The translations under genes were made by a program, and so were the position numbers. From CAWAYR01 sp050250875 (GTDB lineage Bacteria; Acidobacteriota; Vicinamibacteria; Vicinamibacterales; UBA2999), in the NCBI GenBank assembly GCA_050250875.1, contig JBFWNV010000003.1:364516-428515 (forward strand): 64,000 bases of DNA. Reading direction: 5' to 3'. Numbering within the stretch: position 1 is the first letter of the stretch; each line of letters opens with the position of its first letter. Of the stretch, positions 49,726 to 59,143 are shown piece after piece. The notes beneath the pieces were generated by a model that ran no database searches, was not told the origin of the DNA, and worked only from the letters and a program-made list of their open reading frames with translations.

Positions 49726-51990
49726 ATGGGATCGTTGAATGCGGCGCGGATGGTCGGGCCGGTCCTGGCGTCTGTGCTCGTAGTCGGATGCAGTGGAAAC
49801 TCGACGCCGCGCCACGTACTGCTCGTCACGCTCGACACGCTGCGGGCGGATCGGGTGGGGGCTTACGGCTACACGGCGGCACAGACGCCGGTGCTCGACG
49901 CCCTGGCAGCGCGCGGGGCCCGCTTCGCGGCGGCCACCACGACCACGCCGCTGACGCTGTCGGCCCATACGAGCCTCTTCACCGGCACGTGGCCGACGGC
50001 GCACGGCGTGCGTGACAACACCGGGTTCTACGTGGACGAGTCGGTGCAGACCCTGGCCGAAACCCTGAAGGCCAGGGGCTACCGCACCGGCGGCTTCGTC
50101 GGCGCCTTCGTGCTCGACCGCCGCTGGGGCATCGCCCAGGGCTTCGACACTTACTTCGACGACTTCGACCTGTCGGAAGACGTCGGGCCCGGGCTCGACG
50201 CCATCCAGCGCCGCGGCAGCGAGGTCGTGGACCGGGCGCTGGCCTGGCTCGGTCAACCGTCGGACGCGCCGTCGTTCGCCTGGGTCCACCTCTACGACCC
50301 GCACACGCCCTACGACGCGCCGGCCGAGTTCGCCGCCCGCTTCCCGGCCACCCGCGACGGCGCCTACGACGCCGAAGTCGCCTACACCGATGCGCAGGTC
50401 GGCCGGCTGATCGCGGCCCTCGACGCCAGCGGTCGGCGCGACGACACGCTCGTCGTCGTGCTGGCCGACCACGGCGAGCAGCTCGGCCAGCACCAGGAGC
50501 AGTCGCACGGCTTCTTCGTCTACGACGCGTCGGTGCAGGTGCCGCTCATCGTCGCCGGGCCCGGGGTCACGCCGCGCGTCGTCTCCGACCAGGTGCGCAT
50601 CGTGGACGTGATGCCGACGGTGCTCGACCTGCTGGGGGTGGAGCGGCCGGCGGCGATCCAGGGCACGTCGCTGCGCCCGGCCCTCGACGGCCAGCGCCAG
50701 GAGCTGCTCGCCTTCTCCGAATCCTGGTATCCGCGCTTCCACTACGGCTGGAGCGAGCTGCAGGCGGTGCGCGACGGCGCCTTCAAGTTCATCCTGGCGC
50801 CACGGCGCGAGCTGTACGACATCACCAAGGACCCTGGCGAGACCGCCAACCTCGCGGCCAGCGATCCCGCCCGCGCCGACCGGATGGAGCGGGCCCTTCG
50901 CGCGCTGGTGGCGCAGACGACGCGCGCCGAGGCGGCCAAGGGCCCGCAGGCCATCGACCCGGCCGCCGAGCAGCGGCTCCGCGCCCTCGGCTACGTCGGC
51001 TCGACCTCGGCCCGGCACCTCGAGGATCGGCCGCGGCGCGACCCCAAGGACACGATCGCGCTCTACAACCTGCTGCTGCTGGCCGGCGAAGACTCGGAGG
51101 CCGGCCGCTACGACGCCGCCGTCGCCAAGGTGCAGCAGGCCCTCGCCGTCGACGCCGAGATGCTCGAGGGCTACACCCGGCTCGGCAACGTCTACGGCAA
51201 GGCGGGGCGGCACGCCGAGGCAATCGCGGCCTATCGCCAGGCCCTGGCGCTCGACCCCGAGCACCTGATGTCCACCTACAACCTCGCCCTGGCCTACCGG
51301 GCGGCCGGCAAGATCGACGAGGCCATCGTCGGCTTCGAGCGCAGCCAGCAGCTCGATCCGCGCAGCGGCCGGGCGCACTTCCAGATCGGCGACATCTACA
51401 TGCAGCAGGGCCAGCCGGCCAAGGCCCTCGAGGTGCTCACCAAGGGCCTCGCCCTGGAGGTCGATCGGCCGCCGTTCCTGGTCAAGCTCGGTGAGGCCTA
51501 CCTGGAACTGAAGCGCCTCGACGAGGCCGAGAAGGTATTGAAGGAGGCGGTGGCCTTGCGCGCCGACGTGCCGCGCGGGCAGTACAACCTGGCGCTCGTC
51601 GCCGAGCAGCGCGGCAACGCCGCCGGCGCCCGCGCCGCCTACGAAGCCGAGGTGGCGAAGAACCCGAAGAACTACGGCGCCCAGTTCAACCTGGCCAAGC
51701 TGCTGCTCAGGGAGGGCCGCCTGCCGGACGCGACGACCCGGTTCCAGGCCGCCGTGGAGGCCCGGCCGGAGTTCGCCGAAGGCTACCTGTATCTCGCCAA
51801 GGCCCTGCTCGACGGCGGCCGGCTCCAGGCCGCCGAGACGGCGGCGAAGGCGGGCCTGGACAAGCGCCCGGATCCGTCCATCGCGCCGCTCGGCCACTAC
51901 GTGCTCGCCGACGTCTACAGCCGCATGGGCCGGGAGAACGAGGCGGCGCGCGAAGTGGCGCGGGCCCGCGCTTTGGAGCGCGGCCGATGA
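49726..51990 (+). CDS. lipoprotein sulfatase-like hydrolase with TPR domain
   Basis: A 754-residue protein. The lipobox VVGC is at Cys22. The alkaline-phosphatase-fold domain (about 28-430) begins VLLVTLDTLRADRVGAYG with metal Asp37, and has LADHGEQLGQH and LYDITKDPGETANL typical of sulfatases. The formylglycine site C-x-P-x-R is replaced by T77-L-S-A-H81, so Thr is at the nucleophile position. About seven TPR units follow (about 440-745), such as YNLALAYRAAGKIDEAIVGF. TPRs probably bind protein partners. The frame overlaps the next gene by ATGA. Confidence 0.87.
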   Translation: MGSLNAARMVGPVLASVLVVGCSGNSTPRHVLLVTLDTLRADRVGAYGYTAAQTPVLDALAARGARFAAATTTTPLTLSAHTSLFTGTWPTAHGVRDNTGFYVDESVQTLAETLKARGYRTGGFVGAFVLDRRWGIAQGFDTYFDDFDLSEDVGPGLDAIQRRGSEVVDRALAWLGQPSDAPSFAWVHLYDPHTPYDAPAEFAARFPATRDGAYDAEVAYTDAQVGRLIAALDASGRRDDTLVVVLADHGEQLGQHQEQSHGFFVYDASVQVPLIVAGPGVTPRVVSDQVRIVDVMPTVLDLLGVERPAAIQGTSLRPALDGQRQELLAFSESWYPRFHYGWSELQAVRDGAFKFILAPRRELYDITKDPGETANLAASDPARADRMERALRALVAQTTRAEAAKGPQAIDPAAEQRLRALGYVGSTSARHLEDRPRRDPKDTIALYNLLLLAGEDSEAGRYDAAVAKVQQALAVDAEMLEGYTRLGNVYGKAGRHAEAIAAYRQALALDPEHLMSTYNLALAYRAAGKIDEAIVGFERSQQLDPRSGRAHFQIGDIYMQQGQPAKALEVLTKGLALEVDRPPFLVKLGEAYLELKRLDEAEKVLKEAVALRADVPRGQYNLALVAEQRGNAAGARAAYEAEVAKNPKNYGAQFNLAKLLLREGRLPDATTRFQAAVEARPEFAEGYLYLAKALLDGGRLQAAETAAKAGLDKRPDPSIAPLGHYVLADVYSRMGRENEAAREVARARALERGR

Positions 51991-54113
51991 TTCGTCGTGC
52001 AGCGCTCGTTGCCTCCATCGCCGCCGGCGTGGCCTGTTCGGCCACTCCGGAGCCACCGGCGACGGCCAGGACGCCGAGACATCTGATCATCGTCACCATC
52101 GACACGTTGCGCGCCGATCGCCTCGGCGCCTACGGCAGCACGACCGTACCGACGCCGCACTTCGATCGGATCGCCCGCGAAGGCGTGCGGGCGCTCGACG
52201 CCACCTCGCACGTGCCGATCACCCGGCCGTCGCACGCCACGCTGTTCACGGCGCGCTACCCCGCCGAGCACGGCGTCCGCGACAACATCTCGCTGCCCCT
52301 GGCCAAGGACGTCCCGACCCTGGCCGAGGCGCTCCACGCGCAAGGCTTCGCCACCGCGGCGTTCGTCTCGACCTTCGTCCTGTCGTCGCCCTCCGGCCTC
52401 GATCGCGGCTTCGACCACTACGACGACGCCTTCGAGGTGCCACAGAGCGACGAGGAGGCGGTGTTCCTCAGCACCGTGCAGCGGCGCGGCGACGAGACCC
52501 TCGCAAAGGTCGAGCAGTGGCTCGACACCCGCAGTGCCGAGACGAAGGCGAAGCGCACCGCGCTGTGGGTGCACCTCTACGACCCGCACGATCCCTACGA
52601 GCCCCCCGAGCCGTTCGCGACGCAGTACGCCGACCGGCTCTACGACGGCGAGGTGGCGTGGACCGACACGCTGCTGGGGCGGCTGCGGGCCAGCCTCGAG
52701 GCCCGGCAGCTGTGGGATGACGCGCTGGTCGTCGTCACCGCCGACCACGGTGAAGCGCTGGGCGAGCACGACGAGACCGGCCACGGCTTCTTCGCCTACG
52801 AGACGACGTTGAAGATCCCGTTCGCGCTGCGCGGGCCTGGTGTGCCGGCCAGTCGCACCCTCGACGGCACGGTGCGGCTCGTGGACGTCACGCCCACCGT
52901 GCTCGAGCTGCTCGGCCTGCCGGCGCTGTCCGGCACCCATACCGGGACGAGCATCGCCAGCCACTTGGCGGACGGGGCGTCGCCGCTCGCCCGGACGACC
53001 TACGCCGAATCGCTGACGCCGCTGGTCCACTACCAGTGGAGCGATCTGCGGGTGCTGCGCGACGGCTCATGGAAGTACATCCTGGCGCCGCGGCCCGAGC
53101 TGTACGACCTGGCCACCGATCCGGGCGAGACGAAGGATCTGTCCACCGCCAATACCGCCACGGCGCGCAAGCTGCGGGCGGCGCTCGAAGGGCTGCTGCG
53201 CGCCGAACGCGAGCGCGCCGTCGATCCGGCGGCCAGCGTCTCGGCGCTCTCGGCCGAGGCCCTGCAGAAGCTCGGCGCGCTGGGCTACGTGAGCCCGGGA
53301 GCGGCCAAGGGCACGGTGGCGCAGGGCGCCGACCCGAAGGACAAGATCCAGGAGTTCCGCACGCTGAACGGCCTGATGCGCGACGGACTGTCGCTGCTGC
53401 GCGAGCGACGTTTCGCCGATAGCGAACGACGTTTCGCATCGCTGCAGGCCGCCGGGTCGGACAGCTTCCAGGTGCACTTCTACCGCGGCGAGGCCCTCGC
53501 TGGCCTGCGGCGCTGGCGCGACGCAGAAGCGCAGTACGAGCGTGCGATTGCCGCGATGCCGACGTTCACGCAGGCGCATGTGAGCCTCGCGAACGCTCGT
53601 GTGGCTCGCCAGGACCTGCGTGGGGCGCTGGCCGCCGTGCAGCAGGGCCAGGAGGACGCCCCCAACGAGCCCATCCTGTTCGATCGGGAGGGCCAGATCT
53701 GGCAGCAACTCGGCGACACCGCTAAGGCGATGGCCGCGTACCGCCGGGTAGCCGACCTCGCACCCAAGGACGCCCTGGTCCGCTGGCGCATGGGCGAACT
53801 GCTGCTCGACCAGGGGGCGCCGGATCAGGCCCTGGCGCAGTTCCGCGACGCCACCCGGCTCGATCCCGAGGTGGCCGACTACTGGAACTCGCTCGGCATG
53901 GTGTTGGGCGGCGCCGGGCAGCACGACCCGGCCGCCGCGGCCTTCCGCGAGGCAGTGCAGCGGGCGCCGAAAAACGCCCGCTACGCCTACAACCTCGGTC
54001 TCGTGCTGCAGCGCGCCGGCCGGCCCGAGGCCCGCGAGTGGTTCGAACGCACGCTGGCGATCGAGCCAGGGTTCCGCCCGGCCCGCGACCGGCTGGCCGA
54101 GATGGGCCGCTGA
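51987..54113 (+). CDS. lipoprotein sulfatase-like hydrolase with TPR domain (paralogue)
   Basis: A 708-residue paralogue of the preceding protein. The lipobox GVAC is at Cys17. The hydrolase domain starts LIIVTIDTLRADRLGAYG and carries VTADHGEALGEHDETGHGFF. The nucleophile site reads T79-R-P-S-H83 against C-x-P-x-R: Pro is kept, but Cys and Arg are changed to Thr and His. The C-terminal part holds TPRs (about 450-700). A local duplication is clear from parallel motifs and order. Only one base separates it from the next gene. Confidence 0.87.
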   Translation: MIRRAALVASIAAGVACSATPEPPATARTPRHLIIVTIDTLRADRLGAYGSTTVPTPHFDRIAREGVRALDATSHVPITRPSHATLFTARYPAEHGVRDNISLPLAKDVPTLAEALHAQGFATAAFVSTFVLSSPSGLDRGFDHYDDAFEVPQSDEEAVFLSTVQRRGDETLAKVEQWLDTRSAETKAKRTALWVHLYDPHDPYEPPEPFATQYADRLYDGEVAWTDTLLGRLRASLEARQLWDDALVVVTADHGEALGEHDETGHGFFAYETTLKIPFALRGPGVPASRTLDGTVRLVDVTPTVLELLGLPALSGTHTGTSIASHLADGASPLARTTYAESLTPLVHYQWSDLRVLRDGSWKYILAPRPELYDLATDPGETKDLSTANTATARKLRAALEGLLRAERERAVDPAASVSALSAEALQKLGALGYVSPGAAKGTVAQGADPKDKIQEFRTLNGLMRDGLSLLRERRFADSERRFASLQAAGSDSFQVHFYRGEALAGLRRWRDAEAQYERAIAAMPTFTQAHVSLANARVARQDLRGALAAVQQGQEDAPNEPILFDREGQIWQQLGDTAKAMAAYRRVADLAPKDALVRWRMGELLLDQGAPDQALAQFRDATRLDPEVADYWNSLGMVLGGAGQHDPAAAAFREAVQRAPKNARYAYNLGLVLQRAGRPEAREWFERTLAIEPGFRPARDRLAEMGR

Positions 54114-54114
54114 C

Positions 54115-56043
54115 GTGCGTGCCGGCTGGGTCGCCGCCGCCACGCTGGCGATCACCGTCGCCGTCACCTTCCGCCCCGTCGTCGATCACGGCTTTCTGAA
54201 CTGGGACGACCCCGACGTCGTCGCCGCCAATCCGCGCCTGCAGGAACCGGCATCGTCGCTGGCGGCGTGGGCGTTCTCGACCAGGGCGATGGGCCACTAC
54301 CAGCCGCTGTCGTGGCCGGCGCTGGCGGTCCTTGCCGGGTCGCCGCCGTCGCCGGCCCGCGTCCACGGCGCCGCCGTGGCGCTCCACGCGCTCAACGCCG
54401 TGCTGCTCTTCGCGCTGATCGCGCTCGTCATCACCGACGCGCCCGGGCGGCGCCACGCACCGGTGCGCTGGGGCTCGCCGCTGGCCGCGGCGGCGCTGTT
54501 CGCGCTGCACCCGCTGCGGGTGGAGCCGGTGGCGTGGGCGAGCGCGCTGCCCTACCTGATCTCGTATGCGCCGCTGCTCGCCGCGACGGCGGCCTGGGTC
54601 GCGTGGGTGCGCGGCGGGCGCGGCGGCTGGCTCGCGCTCGGTCTCGGACTGTTCGTCGCGTCGCAGCTCTTCAGGGTGACCGCGCCGCTGTTCGCCGTCC
54701 CGTTGCTGGCCATCGCCTGGCCGCTGCCCGGCCGCCGCCGAGCACCGGCGGCGCTGTGGCGCGGCGCCGCGCCGTTCGCGCTGCTGGGGCTCGGGGTCGC
54801 CGCGGTGGAGGCGTGGGCGCGCGGTCCCGAGTCGGTCACCGACTACCCGCTCGCCGTGCGCGTGACCTGGGCCGTCACCCACCCGGCCGTGTACCTGTGG
54901 CACACCGTCGTGCCGATCGGGCTGACTCCGCTCGATCCGCTGCCGCGCATCGCCGCCGTCGACTGGATGCGCACCGGCCTGGCGGTGGCGACCGCTGTCG
55001 CGGTCGTGGCCGCGACGTGGTGGCGGTGGGGTCGCGTGGCGGCGCTGGCGGTCTGGGGGGCCTGGCTGGCCCTGCTCCTGCCCGTGGTCGGCCTGTTCCC
55101 TTCCGGTCTGCAGCTCACCGCCGACCGCTACACCTACGGCCCGGCGCTCGCGCTCGCCGTGGCCGTGGGCGTCGTGCTGGCCAGACTCGCGGCGCCGCGG
55201 CCGGCGATGTCACTCGGCCTGGCGCTGGCCGCCAGTCTCACCCTGGGAGTCGTCACGCAGGCCGCGCTGCCGCACTGGCGTGACTCGATCGCGGTCTGGA
55301 CCCGGGCGCTGGCGCTCGATGCAGGCAACGACGTCGCGCGCTACAACCTCGCGCTGGCGCACCTGCAGAACGGGCAGGACGACGAGGGGATGGCAGCACT
55401 CGAGGCGCTGCTCGCGCAGGTGCCCGACCACGACTTGGCCCGCCAGCGGCTGGCCACGCTGCGTGCCGATCGTGCCCAGCGCGCGGCCGACGCCGCAGCC
55501 AACGCCGGCCGGCTGCGCGAGGCCATCCAGGCCTACGACGAGGTGCTGGCGCACGACCCCGGCCGGACGCGAGCCCGCCTGAACCGCGGCATGGCGCTGG
55601 TGCAGGCCGGGGCCGCTGCGGGCGCGGCGGCCGACCTCGAGGCCGGCGGCGCAGCCACGTCGCCCGACCCGGCAGTGGCCGGGGCCCTGGCCCTGGCGTG
55701 GTCGGAAACCGGCCGCGGGGCCGACGCGATCGCCCTGCTGCGCCGCACGCACGACCGCGACCCGTCGAATCTCGGCGTCGCGATGAACCTGGCGCGGCTG
55801 CTGCTCACGGCGTCGCCGCCGGCGGTGCGCGATCCCGAGGCCGCGCTCGCCATCGCCACTGGCGTCAACGACGCCACCGGTGGCCGCGACCCGCGCGTGC
55901 TGGCCACGCTCGCCGAGGCCCTCGCCGCCACCGGCCGCCGGCGCGACGCCGCCCAGGCGTGGAGCGTGGCCATCGCCCTCGCCGACGAGTCGGGCAACGC
56001 CGACCTCGCTGCCGACCTCCGCCGCCGCCGCGCCGCTCGCTGA
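54115..56043 (+). CDS. TMTC-like polytopic membrane protein with TPR domain
   Basis: A 642-residue protein. The GTG start lies one base after the previous stop. The first 390 residues form about eight to ten membrane helices, with a periplasmic first loop FLNWDDPDVVAANPRLQ and HYQPLSWPALAVL, resembling the WDD start of TMTC-type (transmembrane/TPR) glycosyltransferases of the GT-C fold. TPRs fill residues 400-640 (YNLALAHLQNGQDDEG..., RLNRGMALVQAGAAAG). A sugar- or lipid-transfer role is inference. It closes the operon, followed by a strong terminator. Confidence 0.75.
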   Translation: MRAGWVAAATLAITVAVTFRPVVDHGFLNWDDPDVVAANPRLQEPASSLAAWAFSTRAMGHYQPLSWPALAVLAGSPPSPARVHGAAVALHALNAVLLFALIALVITDAPGRRHAPVRWGSPLAAAALFALHPLRVEPVAWASALPYLISYAPLLAATAAWVAWVRGGRGGWLALGLGLFVASQLFRVTAPLFAVPLLAIAWPLPGRRRAPAALWRGAAPFALLGLGVAAVEAWARGPESVTDYPLAVRVTWAVTHPAVYLWHTVVPIGLTPLDPLPRIAAVDWMRTGLAVATAVAVVAATWWRWGRVAALAVWGAWLALLLPVVGLFPSGLQLTADRYTYGPALALAVAVGVVLARLAAPRPAMSLGLALAASLTLGVVTQAALPHWRDSIAVWTRALALDAGNDVARYNLALAHLQNGQDDEGMAALEALLAQVPDHDLARQRLATLRADRAQRAADAAANAGRLREAIQAYDEVLAHDPGRTRARLNRGMALVQAGAAAGAAADLEAGGAATSPDPAVAGALALAWSETGRGADAIALLRRTHDRDPSNLGVAMNLARLLLTASPPAVRDPEAALAIATGVNDATGGRDPRVLATLAEALAATGRRRDAAQAWSVAIALADESGNADLAADLRRRRAAR

Positions 56044-56074
56044 GCGGTCGGCCGGTTCGACGACACCGTACATG

Positions 56075-56104
56075 CGAAGGGCGGCTCCGTCGAGCCGCCC
56101 TTCG
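56075..56104. terminator. strong hairpin between convergent operons
   Basis: A perfect 13-bp stem (CGAAGGGCGGCTC / GAGCCGCCCTTCG) with CGTC loop lies 32 bases after the TMTC-like stop and 53 bases after the TonB receptor stop on the other strand. TCTT follows. It is a likely bidirectional terminator. Confidence 0.75.
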
Positions 56105-56124
56105 TCTTCGTGACTCGCTGTGTC

Positions 56125-56151
56125 GAGCCCGAGCCCCGAGCCCCGAGCCCC
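56125..56151. repeat. short GAGCCCC heptamer array
   Basis: GAGCCC followed by three GAGCCCC units, the reverse complement of GGGGCTC. It lies just after the terminator and 5 bases before the TonB stop. It is a shorter member of the heptamer family seen at 49601-49670 and 63819-63972. Confidence 0.85.
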
Positions 56152-56156
56152 GGCTC

Positions 56157-58883
56157 TTAGAACCGGAATTTCGCGCCGATCATCAGGCGGCGCGGGAGCA
56201 CGAACCGGGTCGGCACCCCGAAATTCGAGGACGCCTGCCGCCGGTCGACGAGGTTCTCGTACGACCCGTTGTTGAACACGTTCAGGAAGTCGCCGAATAC
56301 CGCGCCCTCCACCGCGCCACCGAACTTGAGGGCCTTCTCAAGGCGCACGTCGAAACCGTTCAACGCTGCCGTACGACGATCGTCGTTGAAGGGCTCGAAC
56401 AGCACGCGCGTCGCGCCCGGGACGAGCCCGTTGAATCTCACTTCGCGTCCCCACGGCTTACCGGACTGATACATGTAGTTTCCGGCAATGGTCATGCTCC
56501 ATGGGAGCTCGTAGACGAGCTGCGACTTCAGGAGGATCGGCCGGTCCCAGATCAGCAACCCATCCGAATTTGTGATGTCGTTTGGGTTCGGTCGACCGAA
56601 ATCGCCGGCGAGGCTGTTGCCATTGGACACCGGCGAAACGCGCGCTGTGCTCGTACCCAGCCGCCCCTCGGCCTTCGAGACGGTAAGGCCGACCGTGGCC
56701 TGCCAGCGGTTGGACATGCGCTTGTTGACCTGGAAATGGGCCCCTTTATAGGTGGCTTCCATCTCATCGCCGTTCGACAGCTGAATGATCCGGCTATCGG
56801 CGCCACTGGTGAGCTGCAGCAGGTCGAACGTCTTGCCCTCGGCGGTGCGCGTCACCGGCGCGTAGGTGCCGGCGATGTCACTCCAGCGTGACTGGTTGTC
56901 CCACTTCTTCCACACACCGTTCACCGCGAAGCCGATGCGGTCGGACAACTGGTGTTCGAAGGTGACGATGTACTGGTTCACGTACGGGTTTTCGAATCCG
57001 GAGTCGATGCGCAGGTTCCGGTTGCTGGTCACCAGGCTCAGGTCAAGCGGGTTGCCCTGGGCGTCGTAGAGCCCGGAGAACTCGTACCGGTCGGCGATCG
57101 AGGGGGTGGCCGGGTCGAACTCGCCTGTCGCGATGCCGCGGTAGTAGCGGCCCCAGCTGGCCTTGAGCAGCGTCGTGCCAGCCTCGTTCAGCTTGACCGT
57201 CGCGCCGACGCGCGGCGAGATCACGTTCCAGTCGAACAGCTTGTCCACCGCCGGCGAGGAGCCGATCTCGTTCGCATTGCGGTCGAGAATCGGGAACGAG
57301 TTGAAGTAGCCCTTGCTCGAGTCGTAGCGCAACCCGGCGTTCAAGGTGAGACGGTTCCAGCGGACAGTGTCGTCGGCGTAGACGCCAATGGCGCGCAGCC
57401 GACCGCCGCTCCAGTACGGGTTCTGCACGTAGCCGTAAGCGGGTGTCGACCCATAGGTGTAGATGTAGTCGTTGTAGCCGTTCACCGACTCGCCGCCACC
57501 GCTGTTGTACTGCACGCCGACCTTGAAGTCGTGCTGGGCGCCGAGGAAGTTGTCGGCGTACTTCGTGACCTTGCCCGAGAAGGCGGTCTTGAACGACTTC
57601 CCGTCGTACCAGTAGTAGATGCCCCCGGTGATATTGCCGGTGTCGAGGTCCTGGAACCGCTTGGCGATGCGCGGACCGCCGTTGAGCGGGTCATTGTGGG
57701 CCACGCCGTAGAAACCGGAGTAGCGGGCCTCGACCACCGTCGTCGGATTGATCACCGCCGTGTACATCAGCCCTGGCGAAGGATTGTGGCCGTGATTCAG
57801 ATTGATGCTGCTCGGCGCCTTGTTGGGGGTGGCGCGCTCGGGAATCTCGTAGAAGTCATCGTGCTGCTGGTACTGCAGACGATGATTCTGGTTGAGGGAC
57901 AGGTTGAACTTGAAGAAATAACGTTTGGCGTTGGACTTGGCCGGGAATTCCTTATCGGTTCCTGGCTGCGATTCCCAGTCCTGCTGGAACTGCCAAGAGC
58001 CGAAGAACCACAGCTTGTCCTTGAGGATGGGACCACCGAGCTGCGTCGTGCTGTCGACGAAGCGGGCGCGGTTGTAGGGCTGCCCGCCGTCCTCGTCGTC
58101 GGTGGTATTGCGTCCAGTCAGTCCGTCCGACTGCCAGTAGATGTTCGAGTCGCCGTGGAATTGATTGGAACCCTGTCGGGTGACGATGTTGAACACCGCG
58201 CCGGCCACGTTGCCGTACTCGGCGCTCGCCCCGAGCGACAGGCTCTGCACTTCTTCGATGGCGTCGGTGTTCGGCCACGGCCACGCAGCACCCGAAAGCG
58301 GGGCCGTGAAATCGGTGCCGTCGAGCAGGTACAGGTTCTCGTTGGCCGCAGAACCGAACGAGTTCGATCGGGAGGAGGTCTGCGACTGCTGGGCCACGCC
58401 CGGTGCGGCGTTGATCAAGTCGAAGAACGTGAAGCGGCGGACCGGTGCGTTCTCGACCCACTCGCGGTTGTAGTTAGTGGTGATCTCGACGCTGGCCGAA
58501 TCGACGACCGGCGCCTCGGCGACAACCGTGATCGTCTCCTGCTGGGTGCTGACGTTCATCTGCACTGGCACTTCCTGTGTGGCGCCGAGCGCCACCGGGA
58601 TGCCGGTCTGCTTCTTGGTGGCGAAGCCAGCCAGTTCGACCTCAATCTCGTAGACGCCCGGCGCGAGATTCGGGAAGCGGAATACGCCCAGCTCGTTCGA
58701 CACCGTCGTCGGCGTGCCCTGCACGGCGGGACCGCGCAACGTGACGGTGACGCCAGGGAGCACGGCGCCGGATTCGTCCGTGATGACACCGCGAATGTCA
58801 CCGGTGGTGCGCTGCGCCCATCCCGAGGATGGTGCCGCTATCAGCGCGACCGCCGTCAACAACCAAAGCAAGCGAGATCGCAT
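56157..58883 (-). CDS. TonB-dependent receptor with N-terminal carboxypeptidase-regulatory-like domain
   Basis: A 908-residue outer-membrane protein. The ATG at 58883 has GGAGG five bases upstream; signal peptide 1-24. The CarboxypepD_reg-like domain (about 26-110) contains GVITDESGAVLPGVTVTLRG. A plug domain (about 125-260) has LYLLDGTDFT and NIVTRQGSNQFHG. The remaining residues form the 22-strand barrel, ending in the outer-membrane signature ...IGAKFRF with terminal Phe. It is the OmpA-related/SusC-like acidobacterial type often tied to polymer uptake; the ligand is unknown. No SusD gene is adjacent. Codon choice in this gene is slightly less GC-extreme than in its neighbours. Confidence 0.94.
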   Translation of the reverse strand: MRSRLLWLLTAVALIAAPSSGWAQRTTGDIRGVITDESGAVLPGVTVTLRGPAVQGTPTTVSNELGVFRFPNLAPGVYEIEVELAGFATKKQTGIPVALGATQEVPVQMNVSTQQETITVVAEAPVVDSASVEITTNYNREWVENAPVRRFTFFDLINAAPGVAQQSQTSSRSNSFGSAANENLYLLDGTDFTAPLSGAAWPWPNTDAIEEVQSLSLGASAEYGNVAGAVFNIVTRQGSNQFHGDSNIYWQSDGLTGRNTTDDEDGGQPYNRARFVDSTTQLGGPILKDKLWFFGSWQFQQDWESQPGTDKEFPAKSNAKRYFFKFNLSLNQNHRLQYQQHDDFYEIPERATPNKAPSSINLNHGHNPSPGLMYTAVINPTTVVEARYSGFYGVAHNDPLNGGPRIAKRFQDLDTGNITGGIYYWYDGKSFKTAFSGKVTKYADNFLGAQHDFKVGVQYNSGGGESVNGYNDYIYTYGSTPAYGYVQNPYWSGGRLRAIGVYADDTVRWNRLTLNAGLRYDSSKGYFNSFPILDRNANEIGSSPAVDKLFDWNVISPRVGATVKLNEAGTTLLKASWGRYYRGIATGEFDPATPSIADRYEFSGLYDAQGNPLDLSLVTSNRNLRIDSGFENPYVNQYIVTFEHQLSDRIGFAVNGVWKKWDNQSRWSDIAGTYAPVTRTAEGKTFDLLQLTSGADSRIIQLSNGDEMEATYKGAHFQVNKRMSNRWQATVGLTVSKAEGRLGTSTARVSPVSNGNSLAGDFGRPNPNDITNSDGLLIWDRPILLKSQLVYELPWSMTIAGNYMYQSGKPWGREVRFNGLVPGATRVLFEPFNDDRRTAALNGFDVRLEKALKFGGAVEGAVFGDFLNVFNNGSYENLVDRRQASSNFGVPTRFVLPRRLMIGAKFRF

Positions 58884-58941
58884 GTAGACCTCCAGCACGC
58901 GCCGACACCGGACGGACGTCCAGCTGGAGCGTGACCGCGGA

Positions 58942-58971
58942 ATTGTGGTGCCGCCGTTACGGATGTGTCAA
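58942..58971 (-). promoter_or_regulatory. sigma-70-like promoter of the TonB receptor gene
   Basis: On the minus strand TTGACA (58971-58966) and CACAAT (58947-58942) are separated by 18 bases. It would give a leader of about 52 bases with Shine-Dalgarno. The surrounding 58884-59143 stretch is less GC-rich and holds no gene. Confidence 0.55.
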
Positions 58972-59129
58972 GCCAGATCCACAAACCGTGCTCATGCGAT
59001 CCCGGGCTGTTTCGGCCTGAAAAACACTGAAAATCCAACCTGCCGGATCGAGATCCTCCCCGCTCACCAAAATCTTGGCCGGGACGACCTGAGGGGCCAG
59101 CGAGGAGCGCATCGCACCGCGCCCGCGGC

Positions 59130-59135
59130 TACAAT
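59130..59135 (+). promoter_or_regulatory. -10 element TACAAT, leaderless start of the flavoprotein gene
   Basis: TACAAT ends 8 bases before the ATG at 59144. No Shine-Dalgarno. Confidence 0.5.
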
Positions 59136-59143
59136 CGCCCCCC

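Noticed and set aside
48907..51990. One continuous frame across the Oxa1-like gene, the heptamer array and the first sulfatase gene
   Set aside because: Its first part is the wrong frame of the membrane protein gene. The real sulfatase start is the ATG at 49726 with a lipobox and a -10 element.
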